Assembly: GCA_037447655.1 (NCBI GenBank)
Contig: JBBHKE010002976.1
Span: forward strand, 1-64,000
Reading direction: 5' to 3'
DNA: 64,000 nt
Source of the DNA: Zygnema cylindricum
Lineage: Eukaryota; Streptophyta; Zygnematophyceae; Zygnematales; Zygnemataceae
In this document: piece after piece, positions 11,990 to 23,707 of the stretch
Layout: every line of letters begins with the position of its first letter
Numbering within the stretch: the stretch's first letter is position 1
Made by a program: the position numbers and the translations under genes
The notes under the pieces: model-generated
The model's database searches: none
Told to the model about the DNA's origin: nothing
What the model saw: only the letters and a program-made list of their open reading frames with translations

Positions 11990-14900
11990 TCACGCTTTGA
12001 CTTTTTTCACAAAAGAAATAATATCTCTGTTGGCTTGTGCCTTAGAAAACTTAGACTTCAACCAGCATTTGTTGTTTGGTGTGTACAAAGCAAACGCGAC
12101 GCATTTTTGTAATTTGTCGCATTCTAAAGCGCACCGTTCGGGAGTCGTATATTTGAAAGATTTGAAGTCGTTACGTCGGAAGTCGACGCCTTCCTGGACT
12201 TCGTAGCGGTCCTTAACTGCGGTTTCACGGAACGGGAACGACAAAAAACATGTAGAGTTTAATAGTTGCTGACAGGTTTACGTCACAGTGACGACAAGGA
12301 ACTTTTAAATCTGACGGTCGCTAACAGTTTTACGGACCAGGATTGAAACTTCACAAGGAACCAAATAATAAGTCAGTAACAGTTTCAAAAAACACTAACG
12401 ACAAAAAATCAGAATCTTCAATCAATAGCAGATAAGATATATAAGATCTTTTATTGTATAAGATTAGATTGAATCTTAGGGCGTGTCCCCATGTGTTCAA
12501 GTAAGGGTTTTTTTCCGTCGTTTACACAGAAAATGGGACTCCCTACTTGAAAAAATTACGCCGTACGAAAAATGGGCAAAAACTCAAATACAGTTTGCGT
12601 CATCTTGGAACTTGAAAGGTACGGCAATTTGGCAGTATTATCATCGCGACCCACTTCCACGTCATCTTGACACTTGCACTGAAATCAAATCGCGACCTGC
12701 TTTTAATCAAAATACTACCCTATTGACGAATAGAACGCCTGGGTTGCACGTGTGAAAAGTTTTCATTTTTTTTTGCACGAAGGAAAGTACACGCTATTTT
12801 TTTCACTGCTCGTCACGAGCATGCACATAAGAAAATGACAAATATGTACGGAAAAAACTTGCAGGGGTCTCGGACCTCCACTTTCCTTCATGGGTCCTTT
12901 GCAAAAGTTTACGTCGTCCTCGTCTCTCTTCCTCTTTCTCACTTGATCGCTCTAATGTCTCTCTCCCCTAAATGAAATGCGGCAATGATTGTTTCAAATG
13001 AAAGATATATTTTTTATCTTTTTTTTGAATATCTTTGGTCGTAGTTTGACGGCATATCGAATGATAAAAGATAAATAAAAGAAATCGGAAGCCATGGCGG
13101 AAAGTTTACGTACTAATGACGTCACAGCGTGGCGTGACTTCGCAATGTCAAAACCCTAAACATTTACGATGTCAGAAAAACCTCGACGTCTACAACCGTC
13201 GCCGTTTTTGTAGACGTCACTTATTTTAGGAAGTTTCGCAGTAGTCTACATTTCATTTCGTAGTCTATCGCACATTTTGTAGACCTCTACGACTGTCACA
13301 AATTTGAAGTAATGAAAGCGCAAGTAATGAATGACATAGGAACACTTTGAAAAGTACACCGTAAAATCAGCGCTAAAATCCAAAATAACGTTTCAAAATA
13401 TCGGTTACATGGGGACACGCCCTTAGTTGTTCAATTCGTGGATATTTTGTATTCTTTTATACAAACTATTCATTATTTTTTTTCGATTTTGAACTTTTCG
13501 TAAATTTTGTATACTTTTCGCTGCACGAAAAAATGTACGGAAAATTTTGAAAAACGAGACGTTGCGTCATTTCTGCGCGCGAAGTTTGAACGGGCTTAGG
13601 GACGGTACAATACAACGTAGCCGCCTTTGAAGCCGCCTTTTTTTTAATTGCAAAGTCAAAGTCGGTCAACGCGTTTTGTAAACACTTCATGACTGTTCCA
13701 TGCGCATATGCATTATTTTTTGGGCATTTCATGCGTACGTTTTATACGAATTGAACAACAATAGCACGGATTGAATATCCAATAGCAGTTCCACGGGCTA
13801 GTAACGTCGACAAGGAAACAGGTAAGTACTGTACGGTAGTCTTTAACAGTTTTTAACGAACAGTAAAGTACAGTGACGACAAGGAGCTATGCAAGTGATG
13901 CAAACCCTAGGCCCGATGCGCGACGACAATTGGAAAACGCTATAAAATCTATAATGTATCATTTGTCCGAGCAGTACGCATACTATACACGAAATTGCGG
14001 TATAGTACGCATACTTGTACGGTAAAAAAAATTAGCATTTTACAGCATTTCCAATTGCTTTCGCGCATGAAAGCTGCAGTACAGTACAGTACACCGTGTA
14101 TCGCTATTAGAGTCAATGTTTTGTTTGCCCTTTGCCGCTTAGAACATCTTTTCTCCGTACACGATTTTCGGATTATAGATCCGACGGTTGCGATTGAAAG
14201 CCAAAATTCTCGGCTTCTTATCGGCGGTCTCCATATGAAAATCCGACAAGTGTGTACGGAGAAAATATGTTTTAAGTGACGGAAAAAAAATAACACTAGT
14301 TGCGATACAAGATGTAGCGATGGGATGGACACGAGCTTCAGCTCTTCCATTGCGTGTTATCCAAGGTATGCACTCTCTAATATTGTACTTGTATTGGGCG
14401 ACGTACTTCTCAAATATATGAATATAATATATATCTTCTCTCATATTTCTAGCACGAAGAAAACGAATTGCTGCCAAATCGACTCCGTGTTTAGTGACGT
14501 TTTCTCATTTGACTTCAGTGAATGAAAAGCCGCAAAATAGGTTTAGAAATGCATATAGTACGCACAAGATGCTTGGTACAATGGTACTGTACAGTTATAC
14601 TATACGATAGACGCGGCTTCACGCACTTTAAATTACATTATAGTATACATTTTTCACATTTTGTCGTCACCTGAGTCAAATCTCGGTGGTGGCGGCGAAG
14701 GAGGCTGTAGAGGTGGCGGTACAGGTGGGGGCGACCGTACAGGTGGTGGTGTCGGTGGTAAGTGCCGTACAGGTGGCTGCGCAGGTGGTGATGATAGTAC
14801 AGGTGGCGGAAATCGTACTGGTGGTGGTAGGGTTACAGGTGGCGGGTTTAGTGGGACGGGTGGTGGCAAGGGAAGTACGAACGGCGGCGACCGTACGGAT

Positions 14901-15646
14901 GACTCGTCGCATGACATTCCAGATCGCACCAAGACGCCGGGATTGCACGTGGGAACTGGCAAATAGGACGACGATCCGGAACATGCGTTCGCACGGAAAA
15001 GTTCGCACACCGCTGTCACAAAACAAAAAGGGGCGAAGAGTTCGAAATGATGAGAGCTCATATTTTAGCACAAGTGCTCATGGTTAGACAATATTCTTGC
15101 ATAATTGACTTTCAAGTTCCAAATTTGGTGTAAGAAACGATGGTAGACACAATTGCATTCTACATTTTTAGGGTTTACATGACACATAGTTGAAGAACAA
15201 AAAAGCCATATTTAGTCATTTACAACTAGCATTATCACTCCCAAAGAGATAACACAAAGGTTAAAATGAGTAGCAAAAAAGCGATGGAAGCTTCCCAAGT
15301 TATTGTCACCGAAGTGTCACACTACAAATAAGACTAACTAATTAAACCGGGTAAGTACTATACTTATGGTTCTAGAGGATTCAGTGAAAGTCCAATAGAC
15401 ACATTCGTCGGGGAATTCTTTGCATAGAAGCAAACAATCCTCGGCGGTCTCAATCGGATCCGTGTATCCGTTACTATCCCATGTAGAAGATGGCGGGATG
15501 GAAAATTTCCCATCAATACCAGCAGGATCGTTACATGTAAACTTTGGACACATAGAACGGTTAGTTGTCCTACATTGAGCATTTATATGTACACACCATG
15601 CGATGTTGACAAGAATAAAGAATATAATGACATTGAAAGTCCCCAT
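11990..15646 (-). CDS. Secreted PAN/Apple-domain protein with proline-rich linker (3 exons, 283 aa)
   Basis: Minus-strand exons are 15646-15364, 15012-14671 and 12216-11990. Both introns are GT-AG and both junctions are phase 1, which keeps the frame. Residues 1-24 form a signal peptide (MGTFNVIIFFILVNIAWC start, cleavage near INAQC). A first PAN/Apple-like domain (about 60-130) has the pattern ETAEDCLLLCKEFPDECVYW, then VCELF and further cysteines; intron 1 splits it. About 70 residues of PPP-rich linker follow, then a second PAN domain (about 215-265) with TTPERCALECDKLQKCVAF and NNKCWLKSKF, and a TGA stop. PAN domains bind proteins or glycans, so an extracellular or wall adhesion role is likely; the ligand is unknown. 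The 2454 nt second intron holds two transposons. Another exon there cannot be excluded. Confidence 0.78.
12479..13422. mobile_element. PIF/Harbinger-type non-autonomous element, copy 1 (944 bp)
   Basis: The ends are inverted repeats beginning GGGCGTGTCCCCATGT, and the element is bracketed by TTA on each side (12476-12478 and 13423-13425), the three-base target typical of PIF/Harbinger. A second copy lies inverted at 46959-47912. An open frame at 12483-12755 has a frame-disrupted counterpart in copy 2; I recognise no transposase. It sits in the long intron of the PAN gene. Confidence 0.8.
14092..14313. mobile_element. Fold-back MITE of the CACCG family (222 bp)
   Basis: TA dinucleotides flank the element at 14090-14091 and 14314-14315. 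It starts CACCGTGTATCGCTATTAG and ends with a diverged complement ending in CAAGATG. Its interior matches the element at 10455-10667, including a GACGGTTGCGATTGAAAG core. Arms near 14140 and 14255 are complementary (CTTTTCTCCGTACAC and GTGTACGGAGAAAA), so the transcript or strand could form a hairpin. It lies in intron 2 of the PAN gene. Confidence 0.75.
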
Positions 15647-15736
15647 GGTGGCAAACTGGAGCTACAAAAACCCTAAAATTATGTAACAATGAATGTGTTG
15701 AGTCGATGTTGCTTTTCGAAATATGCACGGTTGGTT

Positions 15737-15749
15737 CCTTTTATATATA
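15737..15749 (-). promoter_or_regulatory. Candidate TATA box of the PAN-domain gene
   Basis: On the minus strand this reads TATATATAAAAGG, a strong TATA match, about 90 bp upstream of the proposed start codon. That spacing would place transcription start near 15710. It is the only such match just upstream of the gene. Confidence 0.5.
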
Positions 15750-15754
15750 CGTGT

Positions 15755-16520
15755 CGAAGTCCTCTTTTCCAGTATGGTTTTTTTGACGGCGGTTTCTCCG
15801 ACGGACGAGTAGCCGGAGTTGCCGTAAGTAAAGGTCGTTTGTCGTGTAGTGCTCAGAGCACCAGTTATTTACCTGCTACGGTTTTTAAGGGCTCGAGGCG
15901 CCGACCCTCCAGACCTACGCAATGCACATCGCTACAAGCTTCACTAAAAACATGATTTGCATTGGAACACCATCATTGGCTTATTTAGTGCGAAAGTTTG
16001 TCGGATATGTTACGGAAAACCAAGCAATTATTGTCCGACTGTCCGTCTGGCCCTCTTGTTTAACCGAGAAAAACATACGTACGCGTGCATTTTGACCAAT
16101 GATACCGTTTGTTTCTTTGTCATCTTGTGGTCCGTACCGGCAAGTTGCAACTCTGCACGGGATCTCATACACTTACCTCATTGGCCTATTCCCACCGAAG
16201 ACTTCGCGCTATGTTTTTTCCGTTTCCGATAATTCTGCAGAATCGTCAGAATATCGTCAGAGACGATTTGCACCAAGGTTTCTTCCAACTTCACCGGTTG
16301 TAAAACGTGTGCGTGTCTACGCGATGCCGTACACGAACACGCCATGCAAAAAACAGCCACGAGATTGAAACGCGAAATTTGAAAGTACATGTTAAGTCAA
16401 AGTTTGTAATCGGCCGTCGCGGTCTGTCGCGCGGCTGGCTAATTTGTCGTTACGTTAAGTTAGTGGGCTAAATTGTCTTTACGTCAAGTTAGTGGTCCAG
16501 GGTGGTTTTATTAAGTCGTG
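15755..16520. other. Intergenic DNA upstream of the PAN gene
   Basis: Several open frames of 60-90 codons overlap on both strands (for example 15689-15955, 15957-16232, 16099-16368) but none has a recognisable motif, and they disagree in frame. I see no RNA gene. The stretch ends at the first element of the transposon cluster. Confidence 0.4.
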
Positions 16521-16522
16521 TA

Positions 16523-17061
16523 CACCGCGCATCGTTATTAGTGTCAAGGTCACTAATTTGGGTTCTTAAAATTTTGATTTTTTTCCAAAAATAGTATACG
16601 TGATTTTAATTTTTCCTTGACGTTAATTGAGGTTCCGTACAAATTAGCGTACAGAACGAAAGTACATTAATATGTAAATAGTGTGGTGTACGGTCGATGT
16701 CAGACCGTACACAAATGTACCTTTTTAGTTGAAAATTTTACAAAAAAGGAATTAAATCGGACGCGTTCGCACAGGAACGTGCGCTAAAAAAACGGGATTG
16801 GTCTGACATGTAAATAAGTCTGACATGTACGGATATTTAAATTTCACTACGGTGTACGATTTTTTATATTCTGTACGGATACATATAATAATGTATATAA
16901 TCGTACAGAAAATTTTCCATTTTTGCTGTTCCAAATTAGCGTTAACACTGAAATTAGAGTAAACCTTTTTTTTTTTAGTTTTCAAATTCTTAATTAGCGT
17001 CAATGACGGTATATTTACTTACACACTATTTAAACTTTGACACTAATAACGATGCGCGGTG
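16523..17061. mobile_element. CACCG-family element A1 (539 bp)
   Basis: Flanked by TA (16521-16522, 17062-17063). Its ends are CACCGCGCATCGTTATTAG and the exact complement CTAATAACGATGCGCGGTG. The interior contains a GTACGGTC/GACCGTAC inverted motif and an ACGCGTTCGCACAGGAACG block shared in diverged form with elements at 20316-21763 and 22181-23493. No transposase frame is present. It is nearly identical to 18105-18643. Confidence 0.85.
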
Positions 17062-17063
17062 TA

Positions 17064-17270
17064 GTGGATTGTAGTTTCGTGGTTTCGCGGAGATTCAGTT
17101 TGACGACGACCATATGTTTCGTTTGGAGTGTACGGCTGGTATGTACGTTTTGTCTTTAGTTGGCTTTGACTGTACGTGTTAGTTGTACCGGCAGTTCTTT
17201 GTGTTTCGCTGTTGACTCAATATGAGTTGTACGCACTTAGTGCGCACTATCTAGTTTGGCTTGAATTATA
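17064..17270. repeat. 207 bp flank duplicated together with element A
   Basis: This non-transposon-like sequence follows element A1 and is repeated almost without change at 18646-18852 after element A2. In copy one it is followed at once by ATAACGATTGGCGGTGTA, the right terminus of the B-type elements; in copy two that terminus is missing. The flank may therefore be part of a larger element whose right end is at about 17286. Confidence 0.8.
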
Positions 17271-17306
17271 ATAACGATTGGCGGTGTAGAGGATTACAGC
17301 ACTGTA

Positions 17307-17523
17307 CACCGCCAATCGTTATTAGCGTTGTGTACGCTAATTCCGTCCCGCTTTTTTTTTTTTTTATTCTCAAATAGAATTATCCACACTATTTAAAAAA
17401 CACCCTAATTCCTAATTACAATATACGATTTCTTCGAAAATTTTCAAATTCCCAATTAGCGTAAACCACGCTAATTATTCGTATACGCTAAAAAAACTTA
17501 CACGCTAATAACGATTGGCGGTG
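17307..17523. mobile_element. CACCG-family element B1 (217 bp)
   Basis: Flanked by TA, with perfect terminal inverted repeats CACCGCCAATCGTTATTAGC / GCTAATAACGATTGGCGGTG. A T-tract and an AATTCCGTCCCGC block lie inside. It is very similar to 18883-19097. No coding capacity. Confidence 0.85.
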
Positions 17524-17525
17524 TA

Positions 17526-18102
17526 CTGTACCCCCCCGTTTTTTTGTTGCGCATGACTACCGTACAGGGACGCGTATCTGTGTTCGTACAGTCAGCTGTC
17601 TGCTTGCCACGTCGCATTCTGTTTCAATATTGGTCGATATGCTTGTTGACGAGAGCGATATATTGGACATCGTCAGTACAAAAGTCGTAAAATCAAATAA
17701 ACTCGTTTATTGGTTCTCGTGATCTCTACAGTACTGTACTTTTTCCACCAACGTTTCAGTAAAGAAATGCGAAGCCTTGGCAAATCAATTTCGACACACC
17801 ATGTCAACGGGAATGTTTTAGCAGCGATCTTTCAAGCAAAAGACAAACTACAGTAGATGGTACAGCACTTCAATGATTTTCGTGCAGCAGTACTGTACAG
17901 AAGCGTACAGCCCCGCGTGTCTCTCGCCAGCTGGAATAAAATCTGTAAATGTGCAAAAACGAATCGAAAAAAATTCCTACGGCATCGAGGTGGAACTCTA
18001 AAGAACGGAGAGCATCTCCACGTGGATGCCGTACTAAATCTGTTTGTCAATTTGATTTTGCAGTAACGACAAAAACTTTGGGCGTAAATATTTTGTTTCC
18101 TG
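17526..18102. other. Unique spacer between the two A-B transposon blocks
   Basis: About 575 bp with no repeat relationship seen in this window. Overlapping frames at 17832-18107 (minus) and 17857-18066 (plus) are short and carry no known motif. I call no gene. Confidence 0.4.
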
Positions 18103-18104
18103 TA

Positions 18105-18643
18105 CACCGCGCATCGTTATTAGTGTCAAGGTCACTAATTTGGGTTCTTAAAATTTTGATTTTTTTCCAAAAATAGTATACGTGATTTTAATTTTTCCTT
18201 GACGTTAATTGAGGTTCCGTACAAATTAGCGTACAGAACGAAAGTACATTAATATGTAAATAGTGTGGTGTACGGTCGATGTCAGACCGTACACAAATGT
18301 ACCTTTTTAGTTGAAAATTTTACAAAAAAGGAATTAAATCGGACGCGTTCGCATAGGAACGTGCGCTAAAAAAACGGGATTGGTCTGACATGTAAATAAG
18401 TCTGACATGTACGGATATTTAAATTTCACTACGGTGTACGATTTTTTATTTTCTGTACGGATACATATAATAATGTATATAATCGTACAGAAAATTTTCC
18501 ATTTTTGCTGTTCCAAATTAGCGTTAACACTGAAATTAGAGTAAACCTTTTTTTTTTTAGTTTTCAAATTCTTAATTAGCGTCAATGACGGTATATTTAC
18601 TTACACACTATTTAAACTTTGACACTAATAACGATGCGCGGTG
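18105..18643. mobile_element. CACCG-family element A2 (539 bp)
   Basis: Same length as A1 with only a few base differences (for example GCATAGG for GCACAGG and TATTTTCTG for TATATTCTG). TA flanks at 18103-18104 and 18644-18645. The following 207 bp (18646-18852) is also duplicated, so this copy arose by segmental duplication or by movement of a larger unit. Confidence 0.85.
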
Positions 18644-18882
18644 TAGTGGATTGTAGTTTCGTGGTTTCGCGGAGATTCAGTTTGACGACGACCATATGTT
18701 TCGTTTGGAGTGTACGGCTGGTATGTACGTTTTGTCTTTAGTTGGCTTTGACTGTACGTGTTAGTTGTACCGGCAGTTCTTTGTGTTTCGCTGTTGACTC
18801 AATATGAGTTGTACGCACTTAGTGCGCACTATCTAGTTTGGCTTGAATTATAGTGACGTCACAATAAATGTACTATATACTA

Positions 18883-19097
18883 CACCGCCAATCGTTATTA
18901 GCGTTGTGTACGCTAATTCCGTCCCGCTTTTTTTATTTTATTCTCAAATAGAATTATCAACACTATTTAAAAAGACCCTATTTCCTAATTAGAATAGACG
19001 ATTTCTTCGAAAATTTTCAAATTCCCAATTAGCGTAAACCACGCTAATTATTCGTATACGCTAAAAAAAACTTACACGCTAATAACGATTGGCGGTG
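18883..19097. mobile_element. CACCG-family element B2 (215 bp)
   Basis: Perfect terminal inverted repeats as in B1 and TA on both sides (18881-18882, 19098-19099). Its right TA directly abuts the left end of the hAT-like element that follows. Confidence 0.85.
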
Positions 19098-19098
19098 T

Positions 19099-20020
19099 AG
19101 TGTTGTGTATCGGTAAAAAAATTATCGCGATAACACCGATACCGATAGCTATCGGTTATCGAACGGTCAGAGGACTCGATATATCGGTCCGAGACCAACA
19201 AATTCCATATCGGCGATAACTTAAAAATATATAGTATGCATACAATATTATTTTATAACATACTGTATTATATTACTTACTTTACATAGCGTGGCATGCC
19301 ACGTATACAAATCTATTGCGTCTCTGTTTAACTGCGATTTATTACGAACAGCGCAGCACATAAAAGTTGGCCGGTTAAACTGAACAGGAATTTTACGGCG
19401 ACTTACATAATTGTATCGACAAACTGGTGAACATGGAACGGTAAAAGTACAACGGACGCAAAATAACATTTTGCACACCGCCGGAATCGAACGGACAACT
19501 TGGAATGAGAAAATACGAGCGGAGGGCCAGCGTGAGTGCCGGCATCACGGAATGGCTCTTTTGGCAACTTATGCCAAAATGCCAACAGATTGACACGTGG
19601 CAGGTCCTCAGTGGATCCCAAGGAAGAATGGGACAAAGCCATGGCGTCGGATGTGAAAGGTACATCGTTTTTACTGGATCCGTACCAAAATCGTACAGTT
19701 TTCATGGCGGCTACTGTACTTTTCATGTACTTTTTGTGCGATCTGATTGGTACACCTCAATAGATAGGGGTTGTTAGAAGGGCGCGTCTTGGGAATAACA
19801 CGTACAGTTAAGTGTACTAGCCGTACATTTATCTGTACGGTCCGTACAATTATCGCCGATAGTTATCGATATCGATGTTATCGCCGATAAAACCGATAAG
19901 TATCGGGAATTTATCGGCGAAAATATCGATAGCGATATATCGTACAAAAATATCGATTATCGGGTACACAAAAAAAGGTACATATCGGTTATCGGCAAAT
20001 CCTTACGGACACACAACACT
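19099..20020. mobile_element. hAT-like element with palindromic ATCGATA-rich termini (922 bp)
   Basis: The left end AGTGTTGTGTATCGGTAA and the right end, read inverted, AGTGTTGTGTGTCCGTAA form terminal inverted repeats. Behind each end are dense copies of ATCGATA, TATCGG and CGATAA words, so the termini can fold extensively. The interior has no recognisable transposase. A second copy, split in two, occupies 29475-30017 and 46488-46858. The AGTGTTG end suggests hAT but I see no clear 8 bp target duplication, so the superfamily is tentative. Confidence 0.65.
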
Positions 20021-20315
20021 ACTATATACTGCAGCTTAGAGGGAGTAGGAAGTTAATCTTTTGTGGGAGAAAATGTCTATGAAATATATTGGTTTTTGTG
20101 GACAGTTGTTTCTCGTGTGATTTTTTTTTTTTTAATACTTCCACTGTAGTCTTGCACTCTGATTTTTGTGTAAGATCCTATCAGTACAGTACTGTAGCAA
20201 TGGGATAACAAGGTACAGTACTTCAAAAAATAAAGAAAAGAGTCGGTCAAAAGATTTGCGTGACGCTTCGTCAACCTTTCGGGTCACCGTTGACCTGTTT
20301 CGGAAAAAATCGCTA

Positions 20316-21763
20316 CACCGCCAATCGCTATTAGCGTAATGTATACCAAGGGTGAAGTTCCATTAGACGAAAAGTGATGTTGTTTACATAAATCCAGACC
20401 TTTCCGTACTAAGTCGTACCTCTTATTTTATTTTTATCCAGAAAACAACATTATAGAGTCTTGCCAATATTCTCCAAAAGTCTGGGAGTTAACAATGACC
20501 GTTGGATATTTTCTCGCGAAGCATTCGCTTCGAAAGTTTATGTAGCGCCCATTCATCACACTATTTTTGGAAATGCTCATTCGTCACGCGTAAAACAAGA
20601 ATCCTCAAAAAATGAGGTGGTATCCGACAAGGCGTCTGCAAAGAATACAAAAGTTGTGTTGTGCGATGACCTGGTACGCACGTACATGGTACCCAAAAGA
20701 TATTTCGTCGGTGTAAACATCATTGACGATTTTCAAAATCAAATTTATAACTACGTGGCACCACTCTTTTGCAAACACGTGTATTACACACTCTGCGCAA
20801 TGGAACTTCGTTCCATAGTTCAAAAGGAGGCGTTTCTATTGTAGGCCTTCTGTAGGCGCCTTTATCGTAAGTTGTGTTATGGGCTTTTCATGTGATATTC
20901 TTAAATCGCTACTTTGATTAGCGACCGCCCGATCGTCTAAATCTGACGGTTTCAATAAAAAATACCTCAAAACTTACAAAAAAATAAATTTGTGTTCGAA
21001 TGTTTTTCAAATTTTAGACATGACGTTTAACTCTCTATCGATCGATGTGCAACTCAACCCTGTTATTTTTTTTTTCATTTTGCGACCAATACAATATGGG
21101 TCTTAAGGTCATAGTGTATGTTTTGCGTAAAATAGACATATTGTATGGGCGTACTTTCACCTACTTTTAAACTTTGCTCCGTTCAAATTGTAGCATTATG
21201 TAATCTTGGCCGTACAGTTACAGAATGTCCTAATGGAACTTCACAATAATTCCGTCCTGCTTTTTTTTTTCAAATTCTCAAATAGCATTACTTATCCTGT
21301 TTTTTTCTTTACGCCATTTGGGGCTTTTTTCCAAGTACCGTGCAAAACGAAGTATGTTGTCTTTTAAATAGTGTGGTGTACGGTCAGTGTTAAACCGTAC
21401 AAAATCGTATCTTTTTAAGTTAAAAAACATAATTAATGAGTTTTTGTAACCGCGGACGCATGAGAATATGCGCTCTAAAAAGGGGATGAAATCGGGTTGT
21501 CAAATATCACGTTCGCACATATTCGTCCAACAACCATGTGAACGACCGTGTGAACGTACGATTTGTAAGATTTTTTACAAGTACCTATATTAGTGTAAGC
21601 ATGTTTGCGACCGACATCTATTTTTTTCAAAGACCTAAATTAGCATTAGTAAACAATAGAATGTATGTTTTTTTTTAAATTTTTCAAATTCCTAATTAGC
21701 ATAAATCACTGTAATTATTCCTATACGCTAAAGAAACTTGTACGCTAAAAGCGATTGGCGGTG
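20316..21763. mobile_element. CACCG-family element C1 (1448 bp)
   Basis: TA flanks; ends CACCGCCAATCGCTATTAGC and GCTAAAAGCGATTGGCGGTG. Three internal blocks are shared with C2: R (about 20810-20860, CATAGTTCAAAAG), P (about 20865-21200, GTAAGTTGTGTTATGGGC) and Q (about 21249-21580, CCGCGGACGCATGAGAAT). In C1 the order is R-P-Q. A 127-codon frame (20461-20844) lies before block P; I do not recognise it, and no DDE pattern is visible. Confidence 0.75.
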
Positions 21764-21765
21764 TA

Positions 21766-22178
21766 CTGTACTTTTATTTGGAGCACTTTTTGAAAAAGTT
21801 TTTCCGATGAAATTCCGACAACAAATTGTACTGTACTTTTCGGTGGAAATAGGCTATCAGCGAAGTGTCACTTTTCGATGTGACTTTTTCTTCGAGATAC
21901 CGTACAGTGCAGTACAGTTCAACTCCCGCATGATATCTTCGCATGAAAAGTATGCGGCACGACACCTTGAATCGCTATTCCACGGCATGTTCGTTTTTGC
22001 TACTTTAAACAAATTTCCTCCGTGCACACATGTCAAATTTCCGTATGTTGGAAGGAATTGTTGGAGGCCGCCAATTGGAAGGTTTGACCTTTCCATCACA
22101 AACCGTCGGTCCAATAAGCTGACGAGAATGCATAAAGAAAAAACGTTTGAAGTAGCGAAAAAAACATTGACAATACAG
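21766..22178. other. Spacer between elements C1 and C2
   Basis: About 410 bp with an open frame on each strand (21738-22199 plus, 21857-22183 minus). Neither shows a known motif. No repeat partner is seen in the window. Confidence 0.35.
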
Positions 22179-22180
22179 TA

Positions 22181-23493
22181 CACGGTGATTCCCTATTAGT
22201 GTAGATAAATTATTAGTGTAAGGGATAAAATAGTTTTGTCAACTCTATTTTGTGTTAAATCTAAGAAAAACATTAACGCTACTGTAATTCTCGTAATGTA
22301 GCCGCTATAGTCTGAGTTCACATGTCGACGTTTAAACATGTTATCTGTGTGGGCGTTACGTGTCGACGCCATTCACTTTCATGTCGACGCCTTTACTTAA
22401 CACCATAGTTCAAAAGTATACTTTTTTATGATAGGTCTTTGGTAGGCGCACAAAACCTTGAACAAAACTCGCGCAACGTAGGCATACTGTATGTGTGTGC
22501 GTCGTGCACACTCCTGTTCGAACGTCCGAATCTGACGTAAGATCAAAATACAGCGCACGCCGCCGGACGGAATATTTAAGCGAACTGACACGGCGTAGGA
22601 TGACATTCCGTGGGAAAAAAAACCGGGAAAAAAAAACCGGGAAAATTCTCAAATAGCGTAGTTTATTCTACATTTTTCATTACTCTAATTAGGGCCATTT
22701 TCCAAGTACCGTAAAAAATGAAAGTACGTTGTCTCTTAAGTAGAGTGGTGTACGATCAGTGTCAGACCGTACATAAATGTACCTTTTTAAGTTAAAAAGT
22801 ACAATAAATTAGTTTTAGTAACCGCGGACGCATGAGAATGTGCGTTCTAAAAAGGGAAAAATACCATGTCGTAAAAAATCCCCTTCACACATATTCGTCT
22901 GACAGACGCGTTTCGACCGTGTGAACGCCAACGGGGTTGGTGCGTAGGTTTTGGTAATTTTTTTGGCAGTGTGGTATTTTTTATTTTTTATCGTCCCATA
23001 CTGCCTGGTTGGTCAATTTGAGGCTTTATTTAGTGTGGCCCTCAAAATTGCAGACGCTAATATGACAGGTTGTCCTTTCGTAAGTTGTGTTATGGGCTTT
23101 TCATGTGATCTTCTTAAATCGCCTACTTTGATCAACGACCGTCCGATCGTCCAAATTTGACGGTTTAAATAAAAAGTCCTTCAAAACTCACAGAAATATT
23201 TGTTAAAATTTAGACATGTCGTTTAATTCTCTATCGATCGATGTGCAACTCAACCCTGTTCCTATTTTATTTCATTTTGCGGCCAATACAATATGGGTCT
23301 TAAGGGCATATTGTATGTTTTTGCGTACAATAAGCATATTGTATGGGCGTACGGACACCTACTTTTGAACTATGCTTGACACTTATTCTGTAATTTAGTA
23401 CGAAATAACGAGCAGTATTAGTACGAACTGATACATTTCGTAATTATTAAATTATACTATTTAAAACTTTAAATTAAATAGCGATTCACGGTG
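22181..23493. mobile_element. CACCG-family element C2 (1313 bp)
   Basis: TA flanks (22179-22180, 23494-23495); left end CACGGTGATTCCCTATTAG, right end the near complement of it (AATAGCGATTCACGGTG). Internal blocks match C1 on the same strand but in the order R (about 22400-22450), Q (about 22640-22935), P (about 23075-23390). It carries no recognisable protein. Confidence 0.75.
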
Positions 23494-23707
23494 TACTGTA
23501 AATCTTTAATTTATACCGTAGAAGGTACAGTTTTATGTATGTACTTTGTATGTATGTGAACTCGTGAAGGAATCGACATAAGAGTTTGAACTTTTGCATG
23601 TGTCTCTCTTCTTAAAATTTAGGGTTTACACTTTCTTTAAGCAGAAGCTTTCTTTCAGCAGGAACCAGTACCTGCAGGAGAAAAACGGACATAGGAACCG
23701 AACTTTA

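Noticed and set aside
14676-15071. Cys/Thr-repeat frame overlapping the PAN gene linker exon
   Set aside because: The splice phases on both sides fit the proline-rich frame, which also completes the cysteine pattern of the first PAN domain.
14661-15087. Gly-rich and Val/Ala-rich plus-strand frames opposite the PAN linker
   Set aside because: They are antisense shadows of the proline repeat, without start context or domains.
16752-18585. Repeated 83-codon minus-strand frame in elements A1 and A2
   Set aside because: Its conservation follows from the near-identical duplication; it has no domain and no synonymous-change signature.
20461-20844. 127-codon frame in element C1 as a possible transposase
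   Set aside because: No DDE pattern or DNA-binding motif seen, and element C2 has no intact counterpart.
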